Counted from the first letter of the stretch, positions 6,267-14,654 are shown. The stretch: DNA of 14,856 nucleotides from an uncultured Mordavella sp. (GCA_902406105.1 CABPCP010000068.1:1-14856); one strand, 5' to 3'. Notes: generated by a model not told the origin, from the sequence alone. Made by a program: numbers and translations.

Positions 6267-7208
6267 TTATATACTCGTCTTTCTCAAGTTCGTCTCAAAC
6301 ATCCGGTTATATCCCAGCCAATCGTTACTATTCTTTTCTTTAAAGATCTCGATCAATGTCTGCATTTTTGCATCGGCGCAGTCCGCGAAATTCAGTGCGA
6401 AAGCTTCCGCCAGCGCCGGTTTCTTGGGAGAACCGTATTCTAATTCTCCATGATGGGCAAGGATGCAGTGTTTCAATTCGCTGGCCAGTTTCCTTGGGAA
6501 ATCCGGGATGGTCCGGATCGCGTCATCCAGCATCTCCACGCCGATCACGATATGCCCCAGAAGCTGTCCGTCATCAGTATAGTCGTTTTCTGGGAATGGG
6601 GATAGTTCTTTTGTCTTTCCGATATCATGGCACATTGCCGCGGTATAGAGCAGATCCCGGTTAAGGATCGGATACGCTCCCGCCATATATTCACAAAATT
6701 TTACTACGCTCAGAGTATGCTCCAGAAGTCCTCCGGAAAAACTGTGATGCACACTCTTTGCGGCAGAGTGGGCTTTGAACCGTTTGACAAACGCCTGGTC
6801 TTTTTCAAAATAATATTCGATCACGGCCCGCAGATACGGATTCTTCACCTGTCTGCCATAGGCCAGGAGTTCCTGGTACATCTGATCTCCATTTTTCTCT
6901 GTGGTCGGCATATAATCCGCAGGCACATATTCCCCTTCCTCTGCCTTCCGGATCTGCTTGATATTCAGCTGCAGATTATTGTTGTAGCTTGTAACCTCCC
7001 CGTATACCTCGATGAAATCCATTTCATCATAGTCCGCGATCCCGCTTGAATTGGGATCCCATACTTTTCCGTCTAAGGTTCCCGTCTTATCCTGAAGGAG
7101 CAGATTGTCATAGGGCCTCCCATTTCTCGTCTCCGCGGAACGCTTCCCTTTACAAAGATACACATTCCGGATTGTTTCGCCTTCTACCAAAGTATTGATA
7201 TATCTCAT
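6267..7208 (-). CDS. yhaM: 3'-5' exoribonuclease YhaM family, OB-fold plus HD domain
   Basis: A predicted 313-residue protein, the usual length for YhaM. An N-terminal OB-fold (about residues 10-90: LLLQDKTGTLDGKVWD and EVYGEVTSYNNNLQLNI) binds nucleic acid. An HD phosphohydrolase domain follows, with HHSFSGGLLEHTLSV (H164), CHDIGK (H194-D195), H219 in the GHIVIGVEML helix, AHHGELEYGSP (H252, H253) and D276 in NFADCADAK. It ends in the family-typical WLGYNRMFE. YhaM proteins are Mn-dependent 3'-5' exonucleases that trim RNA ends and single-stranded DNA in the cytoplasm of Firmicutes. All metal ligands appear intact. The start is ATG 7208, with only a weak AAAGG about 14 nt upstream; it lies 26 nt after the stop of the HtrA-like gene, so coupled translation from an operon message is likely. 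Confidence 0.95.
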   Translation of the reverse strand: MRYINTLVEGETIRNVYLCKGKRSAETRNGRPYDNLLLQDKTGTLDGKVWDPNSSGIADYDEMDFIEVYGEVTSYNNNLQLNIKQIRKAEEGEYVPADYMPTTEKNGDQMYQELLAYGRQVKNPYLRAVIEYYFEKDQAFVKRFKAHSAAKSVHHSFSGGLLEHTLSVVKFCEYMAGAYPILNRDLLYTAAMCHDIGKTKELSPFPENDYTDDGQLLGHIVIGVEMLDDAIRTIPDFPRKLASELKHCILAHHGELEYGSPKKPALAEAFALNFADCADAKMQTLIEIFKEKNSNDWLGYNRMFETNLRKTSI

Positions 7209-7234
7209 GCTGTCTTTTTCTGCCTTTCTATTCT

Positions 7235-8539
7235 CTATTCTTTCGTGCCCACTGTAACACTGAAGTTAATCTCCACATACTCTCCGCCGGTTCCCTGTCT
7301 CCAGCAGGTGATCCGCAAAGAACTGCCCGCCTGCTTCTGCATGAGCGCGCTGTGGTACGCTTGAAAACTGGCCACTTCCCCGCCGTTGATCTGGGTGATG
7401 ATATCGCCGCTTTGGATCCCTGCCCCCATAGCCGGCGAATCCGCTTCCACTTCATCCACATACACTCCTGCCGGAAGTCCTTGGTTTTCCAACTCTTCCG
7501 TTACATCAGAACCCAGGATCCCGATATAGGGCACATCCTGACCGTTGGACAGATATTCTATGATATCTTTAATGTCCGAGATCCCGTAAGCCTCCACCAA
7601 GCCCGCTTTTCCCCGGCCTTCTGTAGGTTCTCCGATCACACCGATGACTTCTCCGCTGGTATTCACCACAACGCCGCTCCTGCTGGAATCTCCTTCCACA
7701 TCTGTAGAGATCAGCCGATAATGGCCGTCTGCGTGATCCGCATAGCTTTCGCTGCCTTCCACCAGCCCGTACAGAGCCATTTGCGTATTTTCATAGGGCT
7801 GTCCGATCACGATAGCCGCCTCACCGTCTTCCACCGAATAAGAGCTTCCAAGCACTGCCACCCGGATTGCTCCCCAGGTATCCTCTGTGATCAGCCCTCT
7901 GGATACGGAATAGACGCAAAGCCCAAGATTCCGGTCATAACGTTTCACCATCCCGTCATAGCTTTTTCCGTCATTAAATGTAACCTGGACATTCCCTGGA
8001 TCCTCTCTTGTCACAATTTGTCCCAGAATCAGCAGTTCTTGTCCATTGTCAGCCACAATAACGCCGCTGGTCTGACGCCCTTCCCCTTCAGAACCTTCCT
8101 GCTGTCCAGAAATCGCGGTCACTGAAACAACGCTTTTCCCCGCTTGTTCTGAAATGGATTTCAAAGAGTTGAGCATCTGCCGGTAACCATCTTCTTCTGT
8201 ATCCGGATCATCCTGTCCTTCCTCCGCTGTCAGTTCCTCTTCCTCGTCTCTTGGAATCTCCACTTCTGCCTGACTGTTTCCAAACTGATCCTCGATCCAT
8301 GGCTGAAGGGCGCAGAAACTCACACAGGCCACAATGCCAAAGATCAGTCCCAGTCCCGCCATCCGTTTGGCATCTCGCTTAAACTTCCGGCCGCCTGCCT
8401 CGTCTTTGATCACTTCCTGCATAAAAGAATACTCTTCTTGTGGAACAGGCTGTTCCTCCGGCATGGATTCTTCAGTCCGCGCCGGTACGTTCTCTTCCTC
8501 CAGAGCTTCCTGTCCTTTGGGATCCTTGCGCTCTTCCAT
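7235..8539 (-). CDS. HtrA-like membrane protein with trypsin-like and PDZ domains, catalytic triad degenerate
   Basis: A predicted 434-residue protein. It has an acidic cytoplasmic N-terminus, one TM helix (about 58-79), an acidic linker, a trypsin-like fold (about 130-330) and a C-terminal PDZ domain (about 338-430, YIGILGSDV and GDIITQINGGEV). The layout is that of Gram-positive HtrA/DegP (S1C) proteases. The active site is lost, however. The usual TNxHVV histidine region reads LILGQIV (Q174). The Asp of DLAVL is Gly206 (NLGLCVYSV). The GNSGGP serine loop reads SSRSGVV, keeping only S288. It is therefore probably a non-proteolytic binding or sensing protein. The start at 8539 fits the AAAGGAG site (9 nt away) better than the ATG two codons upstream at 8545 (3 nt). 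It is the first gene of the leftward yhaM operon. Confidence 0.85.
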   Translation of the reverse strand: MEERKDPKGQEALEEENVPARTEESMPEEQPVPQEEYSFMQEVIKDEAGGRKFKRDAKRMAGLGLIFGIVACVSFCALQPWIEDQFGNSQAEVEIPRDEEEELTAEEGQDDPDTEEDGYRQMLNSLKSISEQAGKSVVSVTAISGQQEGSEGEGRQTSGVIVADNGQELLILGQIVTREDPGNVQVTFNDGKSYDGMVKRYDRNLGLCVYSVSRGLITEDTWGAIRVAVLGSSYSVEDGEAAIVIGQPYENTQMALYGLVEGSESYADHADGHYRLISTDVEGDSSRSGVVVNTSGEVIGVIGEPTEGRGKAGLVEAYGISDIKDIIEYLSNGQDVPYIGILGSDVTEELENQGLPAGVYVDEVEADSPAMGAGIQSGDIITQINGGEVASFQAYHSALMQKQAGSSLRITCWRQGTGGEYVEINFSVTVGTKE

Positions 8540-8569
8540 GGGCATTCTCTCCTTTACAACCCTTTTTAT

Positions 8570-8598
8570 AGTATAACTGATAGCCCGTAAATGTTCAA
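8570..8598 (-). promoter_or_regulatory. Sigma-A-type promoter of the HtrA-like/yhaM operon
   Basis: On the minus strand TTGAAC (8593-8598) is followed by a 17-bp spacer and TATACT (8570-8575). The start codon lies about 30 bp downstream. Confidence 0.75.
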
Positions 8599-8627
8599 CC
8601 CCGGCCTCGTTCCTCCAGAGATAGTCC

Positions 8628-8656
8628 TTTACAGGGGTATGGGAGCAGATTATAAT
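8628..8656 (+). promoter_or_regulatory. Sigma-A-type promoter of mutS2 operon
   Basis: TTTACA (8628-8633), a 17-bp spacer and a perfect TATAAT (8651-8656). Transcription would begin near 8663, about 35 nt before the mutS2 start. It stands back to back with the HtrA-like promoter, with 29 bp between the two -35 boxes. Confidence 0.8.
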
Positions 8657-8685
8657 GGGAATGTAGAAAATGACATTTTGATCGT

Positions 8686-8691
8686 TAGGTG
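8686..8691 (+). promoter_or_regulatory. Ribosome binding site that sets the mutS2 start
   Basis: AGGTGG at 8686-8691 lies 6 nt before ATG 8698-8700. The in-frame GTG at 8689 is part of this site and so cannot be the start. Confidence 0.75.
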
Positions 8692-8697
8692 GATATT

Positions 8698-11073
8698 ATG
8701 AACGAAAAGACATTATATAAATTAGAATATGATAAGATCATTGAGATGCTAGCAGAGCGGGCCGCTTCCTTTGGCGGCAGATCCCGCTGCAAAAGGCTGA
8801 AACCCATGACTTCTGTCGAGAAGATCCAAACAGCCCAGCAAGAGACCTCCGCCTCCTTCCAGCGGATCGTAAAAAAGGGGCGCCCCTCATTTGGCGGCTG
8901 CGCTCCAGTCAACGATTCTCTCAAGCGTCTGGAGATCGGCGGGACTTTAGGCAGCGGTGAACTGCTGCGCATCTGCCGGCTTCTGGAAACCGCTGGCCAG
9001 GTCAAGGCTTACGGCCGTCACGAGAACGCAGATGAGGTTCGCGACTGTCTGGACGAATACTTCGATCAGCTTACGCCCATTCTTCCTCTGACCGCGGAGA
9101 TCCGCCGCTGTATCTTGGAAGAAGATGAGATCAGCGATGATGCCAGTTCCGTTTTGCTCAAGATCCGGCGCCAGATCGGGCAGACAAATGACAAGGTACA
9201 TTCTACCCTTTCCAGTATGGTAAATGGTTCCCTTCGTTCTTATCTGCAGGATCCGATCATCACCATGCGCGGAGACCGCTACTGTATCCCAGTCAAATCC
9301 GAGTACCGGAGTCAGGTCCCCGGAATGATCCACGACCAGTCTTCTACCGGTTCCACCCTTTTTATCGAACCTATGGCTGTGGTCAAACTGAATAATGACC
9401 TAAAAGAACTGTACGGAAAGGAACAGGAGGAGATCCAGGTGATATTGGCCCGCTTAAGCGCGGATGCCGCGGAATATACCGATACCATCCGCACTGACTA
9501 TACCATACTGACAGAACTGGATTTCATTTTCGCCAAAGGAGCCCTTGCGCTGGAAATGAATGCCACACCTCCTGTCTTTAACACAGAAGGGCGCATCCAT
9601 ATCCGGGAAGGACGCCATCCGCTGCTGGACAAGAAAAAGGTAGTTCCCATCACCGTGTCGCTGGGGGATACCTTTGACCTCTTGATCATCACAGGACCCA
9701 ATACCGGCGGCAAGACGGTTTCTTTGAAAACTGTGGGGCTTTTCACCTTGATGGGGCAGGCCGGACTCCACATCCCCGCCCTGGACCGCAGTGAACTTTC
9801 CGTCTTTCACAGCGTTTACGCGGATATTGGAGATGAACAGAGTATTGAGCAAAGCTTAAGTACCTTTTCCTCTCATATGACCAATATCGTTTCCTTCCTA
9901 AAGCATGTAGATGAACGTTCCCTGGTTCTTTTCGATGAACTGGGCGCCGGAACTGATCCTACCGAGGGAGCCGCTCTGGCTATCGCCATCCTGGACCGCC
10001 TGCACAAACGTGGGATCCGCACCATGGCCACGACCCATTACAGCGAACTGAAAGTATACGCTCTTTCTACTCCTGGCGTAGAAAACGCAAGCTGCGAGTT
10101 TGACGTAGAGAGCCTGCGCCCTACCTACCATCTGCTGATCGGCATCCCCGGCAAGAGCAACGCTTTTGCCATTGCCGGCAAACTAGGGCTTTCCGAGTCC
10201 ATTATCGAGGAAGCCAAGAAGCACTTGAGCGAGCAGGACGAATCCTTTGAAGACCTTCTGACAGATCTGGAGAGCAGCCGGCGTACTATCGAAAAAGAGC
10301 AGGAAGAAATCGCATCCTACCGCCGGGAACTGGAACGCCTAAAAACGGAAACACAGAAGAAACAGGAAAAGCTGGAAGAACAAAGAGAGCGCATCCTCCG
10401 GGAAGCCAATGAGAAAGCGCACGCCATCTTGGCCGAAGCCAAGGAGACCGCCGATGAGACCATGCGCAATTTCCATAAGTTTGGAAAGGAAAACATCTCC
10501 GCCGCCGAAATGGAGCGGGAACGCGAGAAACTCCGCCGCAAAATGGAAGCCGCCCGTTCCGGCATGGCTTCTCAGAAGGAGATCCCTCACAAAGTTCACA
10601 GACCAGAGGACTTCAAATTGGGAGAATCGGTAAAAGTCTTAAGCATGAATCTGACCGGGACTGTGGTCTCCCTCCCTGATTCTAAAGGGCGCGTTGCCGT
10701 CCAGATGGGAATCCTGCGGTCCCAGCTTCCTATCTCAGATCTGGAGATCATCGATGAGAAGCCCGTTTATCTGAAGAAAACCGCCCGTCAGAGCGGCAAG
10801 GGGCGGATGAAGATGGGGAAATCTATGTCTGTCAGTCCAGAGATCAATCTTTTAGGCAGAACGGTAGATGAGGCGGTGGCAGAACTAGACAAATATCTGG
10901 ACGATGCAAGTTTGGCGCATCTGACTTCTGTCCGCATTGTCCATGGAAAGGGAACCGGCGCCCTGCGCTCTGGCATCCACGATTATCTGCGCAGACAGAA
11001 GCGGGTGAAATCTTTCCGTCTGGGCGCTTTCGGCGAAGGCGATGCAGGCGTTACCATTGCAGAATTAAAATAA
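8698..11073 (+). CDS. mutS2: Endonuclease MutS2 (MutS-like ATPase with Smr domain)
   Basis: A predicted 791-residue protein, the normal MutS2 length. The N-terminal core and lever regions lack the MutS mismatch-recognition domain. The ATPase has a Walker A GPNTGGKT (333-340), Walker B LVLFDE (409-414) with the following GAGTDP, and ATTHYSELK. A long charged coiled-coil segment (about 510-630, rich in E, K and R) leads to the C-terminal Smr domain, with HGKGTG at 749-754 and a GVTIAELK end. In B. subtilis MutS2 binds collided ribosomes and splits them for rescue; in other bacteria it has been linked to suppression of recombination. The Smr LDLR-type motif reads INLLG (716-720), so the Asp and Arg tied to nuclease activity in some homologues are absent. 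It is the first gene of an operon with a two-component system that starts 18 nt downstream. Confidence 0.97.
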   Translation: MNEKTLYKLEYDKIIEMLAERAASFGGRSRCKRLKPMTSVEKIQTAQQETSASFQRIVKKGRPSFGGCAPVNDSLKRLEIGGTLGSGELLRICRLLETAGQVKAYGRHENADEVRDCLDEYFDQLTPILPLTAEIRRCILEEDEISDDASSVLLKIRRQIGQTNDKVHSTLSSMVNGSLRSYLQDPIITMRGDRYCIPVKSEYRSQVPGMIHDQSSTGSTLFIEPMAVVKLNNDLKELYGKEQEEIQVILARLSADAAEYTDTIRTDYTILTELDFIFAKGALALEMNATPPVFNTEGRIHIREGRHPLLDKKKVVPITVSLGDTFDLLIITGPNTGGKTVSLKTVGLFTLMGQAGLHIPALDRSELSVFHSVYADIGDEQSIEQSLSTFSSHMTNIVSFLKHVDERSLVLFDELGAGTDPTEGAALAIAILDRLHKRGIRTMATTHYSELKVYALSTPGVENASCEFDVESLRPTYHLLIGIPGKSNAFAIAGKLGLSESIIEEAKKHLSEQDESFEDLLTDLESSRRTIEKEQEEIASYRRELERLKTETQKKQEKLEEQRERILREANEKAHAILAEAKETADETMRNFHKFGKENISAAEMEREREKLRRKMEAARSGMASQKEIPHKVHRPEDFKLGESVKVLSMNLTGTVVSLPDSKGRVAVQMGILRSQLPISDLEIIDEKPVYLKKTARQSGKGRMKMGKSMSVSPEINLLGRTVDEAVAELDKYLDDASLAHLTSVRIVHGKGTGALRSGIHDYLRRQKRVKSFRLGAFGEGDAGVTIAELK

Positions 11074-11091
11074 CCTAAGGGGAGGACAACT

Positions 11092-11796
11092 ATGGTAAAC
11101 AAACAAAAAATCTTGATCGTAGACGATGATGAGAATATCGCGGAGCTGATTTCTCTTTATCTTACAAAAGAATGCTTTGACACAATGATGGTCCATGACG
11201 GAGAGAAGGCCCTGGTAGCCTTTGAAAGCTACCATCCCAATCTCATTCTTTTAGATCTTATGCTTCCCGGTATCGATGGATACCAGGTCTGCCGCGAGAT
11301 TCGTACCCGCTCCAGCATTCCGATCATCATGCTCTCTGCTAAGGGCGAAGTTTTTGACAAAGTGCTGGGGCTGGAACTGGGGGCGGATGACTATATCATG
11401 AAACCTTTTGATTCCAAAGAGCTGGTGGCAAGGGTCAAGGCTGTCCTGCGCCGCTATCAGGCTATTCCGAAACCTGAAGTCTCCGCCGAAGACCGGGGCA
11501 AGTGTGTCGAATATCCCGGCATTACCATCAACCTGACCAATTACTCTGTTGTAGTAGACGGCCAGAATATCGATATGCCCCCTAAGGAACTGGAACTTCT
11601 GTATTTCCTTGCGTCTTCGCCAAATCAGGTGTTTACCCGCGAACAGCTCCTGGACCAGATCTGGGGATATGAATATATTGGGGATACCCGGACCGTGGAC
11701 GTACATATCAAGCGGCTCCGGGAAAAGATCAAGGACCACAGTGAATGGAGTCTTAGCACTGTCTGGGGCATCGGATATAAATTTGAAGTAAAATAA
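11092..11796 (+). CDS. OmpR/PhoB-family response regulator
   Basis: A predicted 234-residue protein. The receiver domain (about 1-122) has the acidic pocket D11-D13, phospho-acceptor D55 in LILLDLMLPG, S82 and K104 in YIMKPF. The winged-helix DNA-binding domain (about 140-232) shows PPKELELLYFLA, FTREQLLDQIWG and the RTVDVHIKRLREK recognition helix, and ends in WGIGYKFEVK. All phosphorylation residues are intact. ATG 11092 is preceded by GGGGAGG at 6-nt spacing. It lies between mutS2 (18 nt upstream) and its partner kinase (40 nt downstream), so kinase and regulator form one system. The target genes and signal cannot be read from the sequence, and the link to mutS2 may only be co-transcription. 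Confidence 0.95.
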   Translation: MVNKQKILIVDDDENIAELISLYLTKECFDTMMVHDGEKALVAFESYHPNLILLDLMLPGIDGYQVCREIRTRSSIPIIMLSAKGEVFDKVLGLELGADDYIMKPFDSKELVARVKAVLRRYQAIPKPEVSAEDRGKCVEYPGITINLTNYSVVVDGQNIDMPPKELELLYFLASSPNQVFTREQLLDQIWGYEYIGDTRTVDVHIKRLREKIKDHSEWSLSTVWGIGYKFEVK

Positions 11797-11809
11797 TGTC
11801 AGAATATGG

Positions 11810-11823
11810 GGGCCTAACGGCCC
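11810..11823 (+). other. Small GC hairpin between response regulator and kinase genes
   Basis: GGGCC (11810-11814) and GGCCC (11819-11823) form a 5-bp stem with a TAAC loop, just before the GGAAGG ribosome binding site of the kinase. It may lower or tune kinase translation relative to the regulator. It is too short to be a convincing terminator. Confidence 0.35.
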
Positions 11824-11836
11824 TGGAAGGACCCCT

Positions 11837-13243
11837 ATGAAAAGCACACTCTATCTAAAATTCATAATTATATATATTATCTTCGCTTTTCTCAGCGTAT
11901 TTACAGTAGCTACACTGACTTCCACCCTGACCAGCGGCGCGCTGGTCAGGGTTACGGCCTCCGCCGCCTATCAGGATGCCAATATGATGGCCACCGACTA
12001 TCTGCCGGAATATTTTTCTGATAATATCACCCTCAGCGATGTCTACCTCCAGTTGTCTGGAATGGAGACGCATTTGGACGCGGCTGTCTGGTTCGTTGAC
12101 CGGGAGGGCAATCTCCTGTCTTCCGCCCAGTCTGACGGGTTTCCTTCCGCTCCCGCGTCAATCCAGGATTTCAATCCCGCGGAAGCTGGAAACTCTCAGT
12201 ATTTGACCGGGGATTATCACGGATACTTCCAGGAGGATGTGATCACAGTGATCGCTCCTGTCATCCATGGATATTCTCCGGCAGGCTATCTTCTGATCCA
12301 TAAAAGCCTGGATGACATCAGCGATATCCAGCAGATCCTCATGCGGGCAGCGTTCATTACCCTGGGCGTAGTCTTTCTGCTGTCTTTCATCATCCTGCTG
12401 GCTTTGGAATTCTTCGTGTATCGTCCTTTGCGCAAGATCACAGAGGCTGCTACCCAGTATGCCTCCGGCAACCTGGATTATGAAATCCCTGTTAATACAG
12501 AAGACGAGATGGGGTATCTGTCCGCTTCTTTGAATTATATGTCTTCTCAGCTCAAAGATATGGAAGATTATCAGAAGAAATTCGTAGCCAATGTATCTCA
12601 CGATTTCCGTTCTCCTTTGACCTCCATCAAAGGTTATATAGAAGCTATGGCAGATGGAACGATCCCGCCGGAAATGCAGAAAAAATACCTGGACATCATC
12701 CTATTTGAGACAGAGCGTCTGACGGATCTGACTCATGATCTTTTAACCTTGAATGAATTTGATACCAAAAATCTCCTTCTAAACAAAGAGATTTTTGATA
12801 TCCATGAAATGATCAAGAATGTCGCGGCCTCCTTTGAGGGTACCTGCACCCAGAGAAAAATCTCTATTGAGCTTCTTTTTGCCTCTAAGCATCTGGAAGT
12901 GACCGCGGATAAACGAAAGATCCAGCAGGTCCTCTATAATCTTCTGGACAATGCCATTAAATTCAGTGATTCAGATTCCACCGTTACCATCGAGACCACA
13001 CAGCGGGGTGACAAAGTGTATATCTCCGTCAAGGATTACGGCATTGGAATTCCCCGGAATGCTTTGAACAAGATCTGGGAACGCTTTTACAAAACGGATC
13101 TTTCCAGAGGGAAAGATAAAAAGGGCACCGGCCTTGGGCTTGCCATCGTTAAGGAAGCCATCCAGGCCCATGGAGAAAATATCAATGTGGTCAGTACCGA
13201 GGGGGTAGGTACAGAATTTATCTTCACCCTCCCCAAAGTCTGA
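11837..13243 (+). CDS. Membrane sensor histidine kinase, partner of the upstream response regulator
   Basis: A predicted 468-residue protein. TM1 lies at about 8-30, an extracytoplasmic sensor at about 31-168 (with a PAS/Cache-like VWFVDREGNLL strand pair), and TM2 at about 170-193. A HAMP linker (YRPLRKITEAATQYASGNL) follows, then the HisKA dimerisation domain with phospho-acceptor H255 in ANVSHDFRSPLTSIKGY. The HATPase_c domain has its N box at LLDNAIKFS (N372), G1 at VKDYGIGIP and G2 at GTGLGLAIVKEAI. All motifs are intact. ATG 11837 follows GGAAGG at normal spacing. As an EnvZ/PhoR-type kinase it would phosphorylate D55 of the adjacent regulator in response to an envelope or external signal, which cannot be named. 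It is the last gene of the mutS2 operon, followed by a terminator at 13254. Confidence 0.95.
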   Translation: MKSTLYLKFIIIYIIFAFLSVFTVATLTSTLTSGALVRVTASAAYQDANMMATDYLPEYFSDNITLSDVYLQLSGMETHLDAAVWFVDREGNLLSSAQSDGFPSAPASIQDFNPAEAGNSQYLTGDYHGYFQEDVITVIAPVIHGYSPAGYLLIHKSLDDISDIQQILMRAAFITLGVVFLLSFIILLALEFFVYRPLRKITEAATQYASGNLDYEIPVNTEDEMGYLSASLNYMSSQLKDMEDYQKKFVANVSHDFRSPLTSIKGYIEAMADGTIPPEMQKKYLDIILFETERLTDLTHDLLTLNEFDTKNLLLNKEIFDIHEMIKNVAASFEGTCTQRKISIELLFASKHLEVTADKRKIQQVLYNLLDNAIKFSDSDSTVTIETTQRGDKVYISVKDYGIGIPRNALNKIWERFYKTDLSRGKDKKGTGLGLAIVKEAIQAHGENINVVSTEGVGTEFIFTLPKV

Positions 13244-13253
13244 CCTAACATAA

Positions 13254-13282
13254 GGAAAGCCGCTTTCTCAGCGGCTTTTCTT
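13254..13282. terminator. Rho-independent terminator shared by convergent operons
   Basis: AAAGCCGC (13256-13263) pairs with GCGGCTTT (13271-13278) around a TTTCTCA loop, followed on the plus strand by TTCTT. It ends the mutS2/response-regulator/kinase operon. On the minus strand the same stem is followed by CCTTATG, a weaker tail, so it may also stop the leftward zinc-ribbon operon, whose stop codon overlaps it. Confidence 0.85.
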
Positions 13283-13949
13283 AACCCTGCTCAGCAGTAT
13301 CATACAGCACGTCTTCAAATATATCCTGCTCTTCTTCATCCGTCAGAACGAAATAAAACAATTCAGAATCATCATTGATGCAGGCATATACATCCCATGC
13401 CCCGCTTTGTTCCCCCGGCATCAGGATCTGACCATGAATAGTATACATCCCAGCGATAGATGAAACCTCTTCCGTCTTTAATACACCTGCCTGCATTGTA
13501 TCCGGTACGCTATACGCATTATACAGAGCTCTGACCACCTCCAAAGGATCTTTGTTCTCCCACTCTGCGTATCCCTCTCCAGCACAGTAAAGGTAAAGCC
13601 TGGCACCCGAATCCTCTTCCCCTATCTGGAATACGGCATAGTTGTCAGAAGAACTCTCCTCATCATAGTCCCAGGTCTCAGGAATAGAAAACTCATATCC
13701 ACAGAATTCAAATCCTGTCCGTTCTGACTCGCTTTTGATCCTGACGCCCACAAATATCGCAGCTGCCGCCAGCACAACAATTCCACATATGATCAGCGCG
13801 ACAGGGAGTTTTTTCCTGTCTTCTGTTCTTACATTATTCACACCATTCATAGCTTTCACTTGCCCTGGAGAGGCCGCCGGAACCGGCCCTCCACAATTGG
13901 GACAAAACTTTCCTCCATTTACCTTAGTTCCGCACTTTGGACAAAACAT
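13281..13949 (-). CDS. Zinc-ribbon, single-TM protein with an extracytoplasmic domain (second gene of operon)
   Basis: A predicted 222-residue protein. The N-terminal zinc ribbon is MFCPKCG (C3, C6) and KFCPNCG (C16, C19), of the DZR/zinc-ribbon type seen at the start of many Firmicutes membrane proteins. A basic linker is followed by one TM helix at about 48-69. About 150 acidic residues then lie outside, beginning FEFCGYEFSIPETWDYD, a pattern resembling PsbP-like or DUF1795-type surface domains. ATG 13949 is preceded by AAGGAGG, and the gene starts 30 nt after the stop of the other zinc-ribbon gene. The two are probably expressed together from the ECF-type promoter at 14738-14766. The function is unknown; the ribbon should face the cytoplasm and could contact a regulator or the sigma domains. 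Confidence 0.85.
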   Translation of the reverse strand: MFCPKCGTKVNGGKFCPNCGGPVPAASPGQVKAMNGVNNVRTEDRKKLPVALIICGIVVLAAAAIFVGVRIKSESERTGFEFCGYEFSIPETWDYDEESSSDNYAVFQIGEEDSGARLYLYCAGEGYAEWENKDPLEVVRALYNAYSVPDTMQAGVLKTEEVSSIAGMYTIHGQILMPGEQSGAWDVYACINDDSELFYFVLTDEEEQDIFEDVLYDTAEQG

Positions 13950-13979
13950 CTTCCTTTCCTCCTTATTCTTACCTATTCT

Positions 13980-14654
13980 TTATCTTACAACAAGATTACG
14001 AAACTTCCTATTATCATACTCCAATATAAGTTCTCCCTCCTGAGTATATCCATAATAGACCTGATCGGTGGCTTCATCGATATATTCATCCATATTGTCA
14101 TATGAAGAAGCGGCGCTTCTGGTTTCAAAAATCAGATAGATTATATTCGCCTCCGTATCGATCTTGTACTGTCCGTTTATGTAATCTCTATCCTCTGTAT
14201 AACCAGAAAATGTATTTGTTTCTTCAAAAGTAAGGCTTCGATCGTCATCTGTAGATATCGAGTGCCATGTTCCCTGCAGCTCCTTCATGACCGCTGTACT
14301 TTCCTGATTTTCCGGGAACTGCATTCTTTTCTGGAATTCTGCTTCCGACTGTTCGTATTCTTCTGATGACTTTTCATAATATTCCTGTGTTTCTTTCTCC
14401 CTTTTTGCTTGTTCCTGCGCCTGCATCTCCCACTGATTATGGTTATGGATACTAGCCGTTACTATAATTCCCAGAATCAAAACGCCGATCACACCGCCGA
14501 GAATAATTATTTTTTCCTTCTTTCCTATTTTGCCGGATGTTTCTTTTCTTCTCTGAATTGGAGGTGTGGGAGCGGCAGGTCCAACCGGTTTTCCGCAGTT
14601 CCCGCAAAACTTATCTCCTTCTGTTGTCTCGTGTCCGCAAAACTTACATTTCAT
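13980..14654 (-). CDS. Zinc-ribbon, single-TM protein with coiled coil and lipocalin-like GTW domain (first gene of operon)
   Basis: A predicted 224-residue protein. The zinc ribbon uses C3, C6, C17 and C20 (MKCKFCG and KFCGNCG). A Pro-rich basic linker leads to one TM helix at about 49-69. Outside lies a Glu/Gln/Lys-rich coiled coil at about 74-115, then a beta-rich domain from about 125. That domain has LQGTW (126-130), RSLTFEE and INGQYKIDTEANIIYLIFE, similar in pattern to the lipoprotein at 2660-3016. ATG 14654 is chosen because AAAGGAGG lies about 10 nt upstream and the ribbon starts at residue 3. The longer reading from 14708 adds a non-conserved charged tail without an RBS. The leader from the ECF-type promoter is about 80 nt. 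Confidence 0.85.
   Translation of the reverse strand: MKCKFCGHETTEGDKFCGNCGKPVGPAAPTPPIQRRKETSGKIGKKEKIIILGGVIGVLILGIIVTASIHNHNQWEMQAQEQAKREKETQEYYEKSSEEYEQSEAEFQKRMQFPENQESTAVMKELQGTWHSISTDDDRSLTFEETNTFSGYTEDRDYINGQYKIDTEANIIYLIFETRSAASSYDNMDEYIDEATDQVYYGYTQEGELILEYDNRKFRNLVVR

Noticed and set aside
7073..7079. CCGTCTAAG-like match to the ECF -10 block on the plus strand
   Set aside because: It lies inside yhaM, has no AAACTTTT block at the right distance, and no plus-strand gene follows.
8689..8697. GTG start of mutS2 three codons upstream
   Set aside because: The GTG is part of the AGGTGG ribosome binding site for ATG 8698.
9898..10599. Several 80-130 residue minus-strand ORFs inside mutS2
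   Set aside because: Antisense shadows of a clear MutS2 coding sequence with all ATPase motifs in frame.
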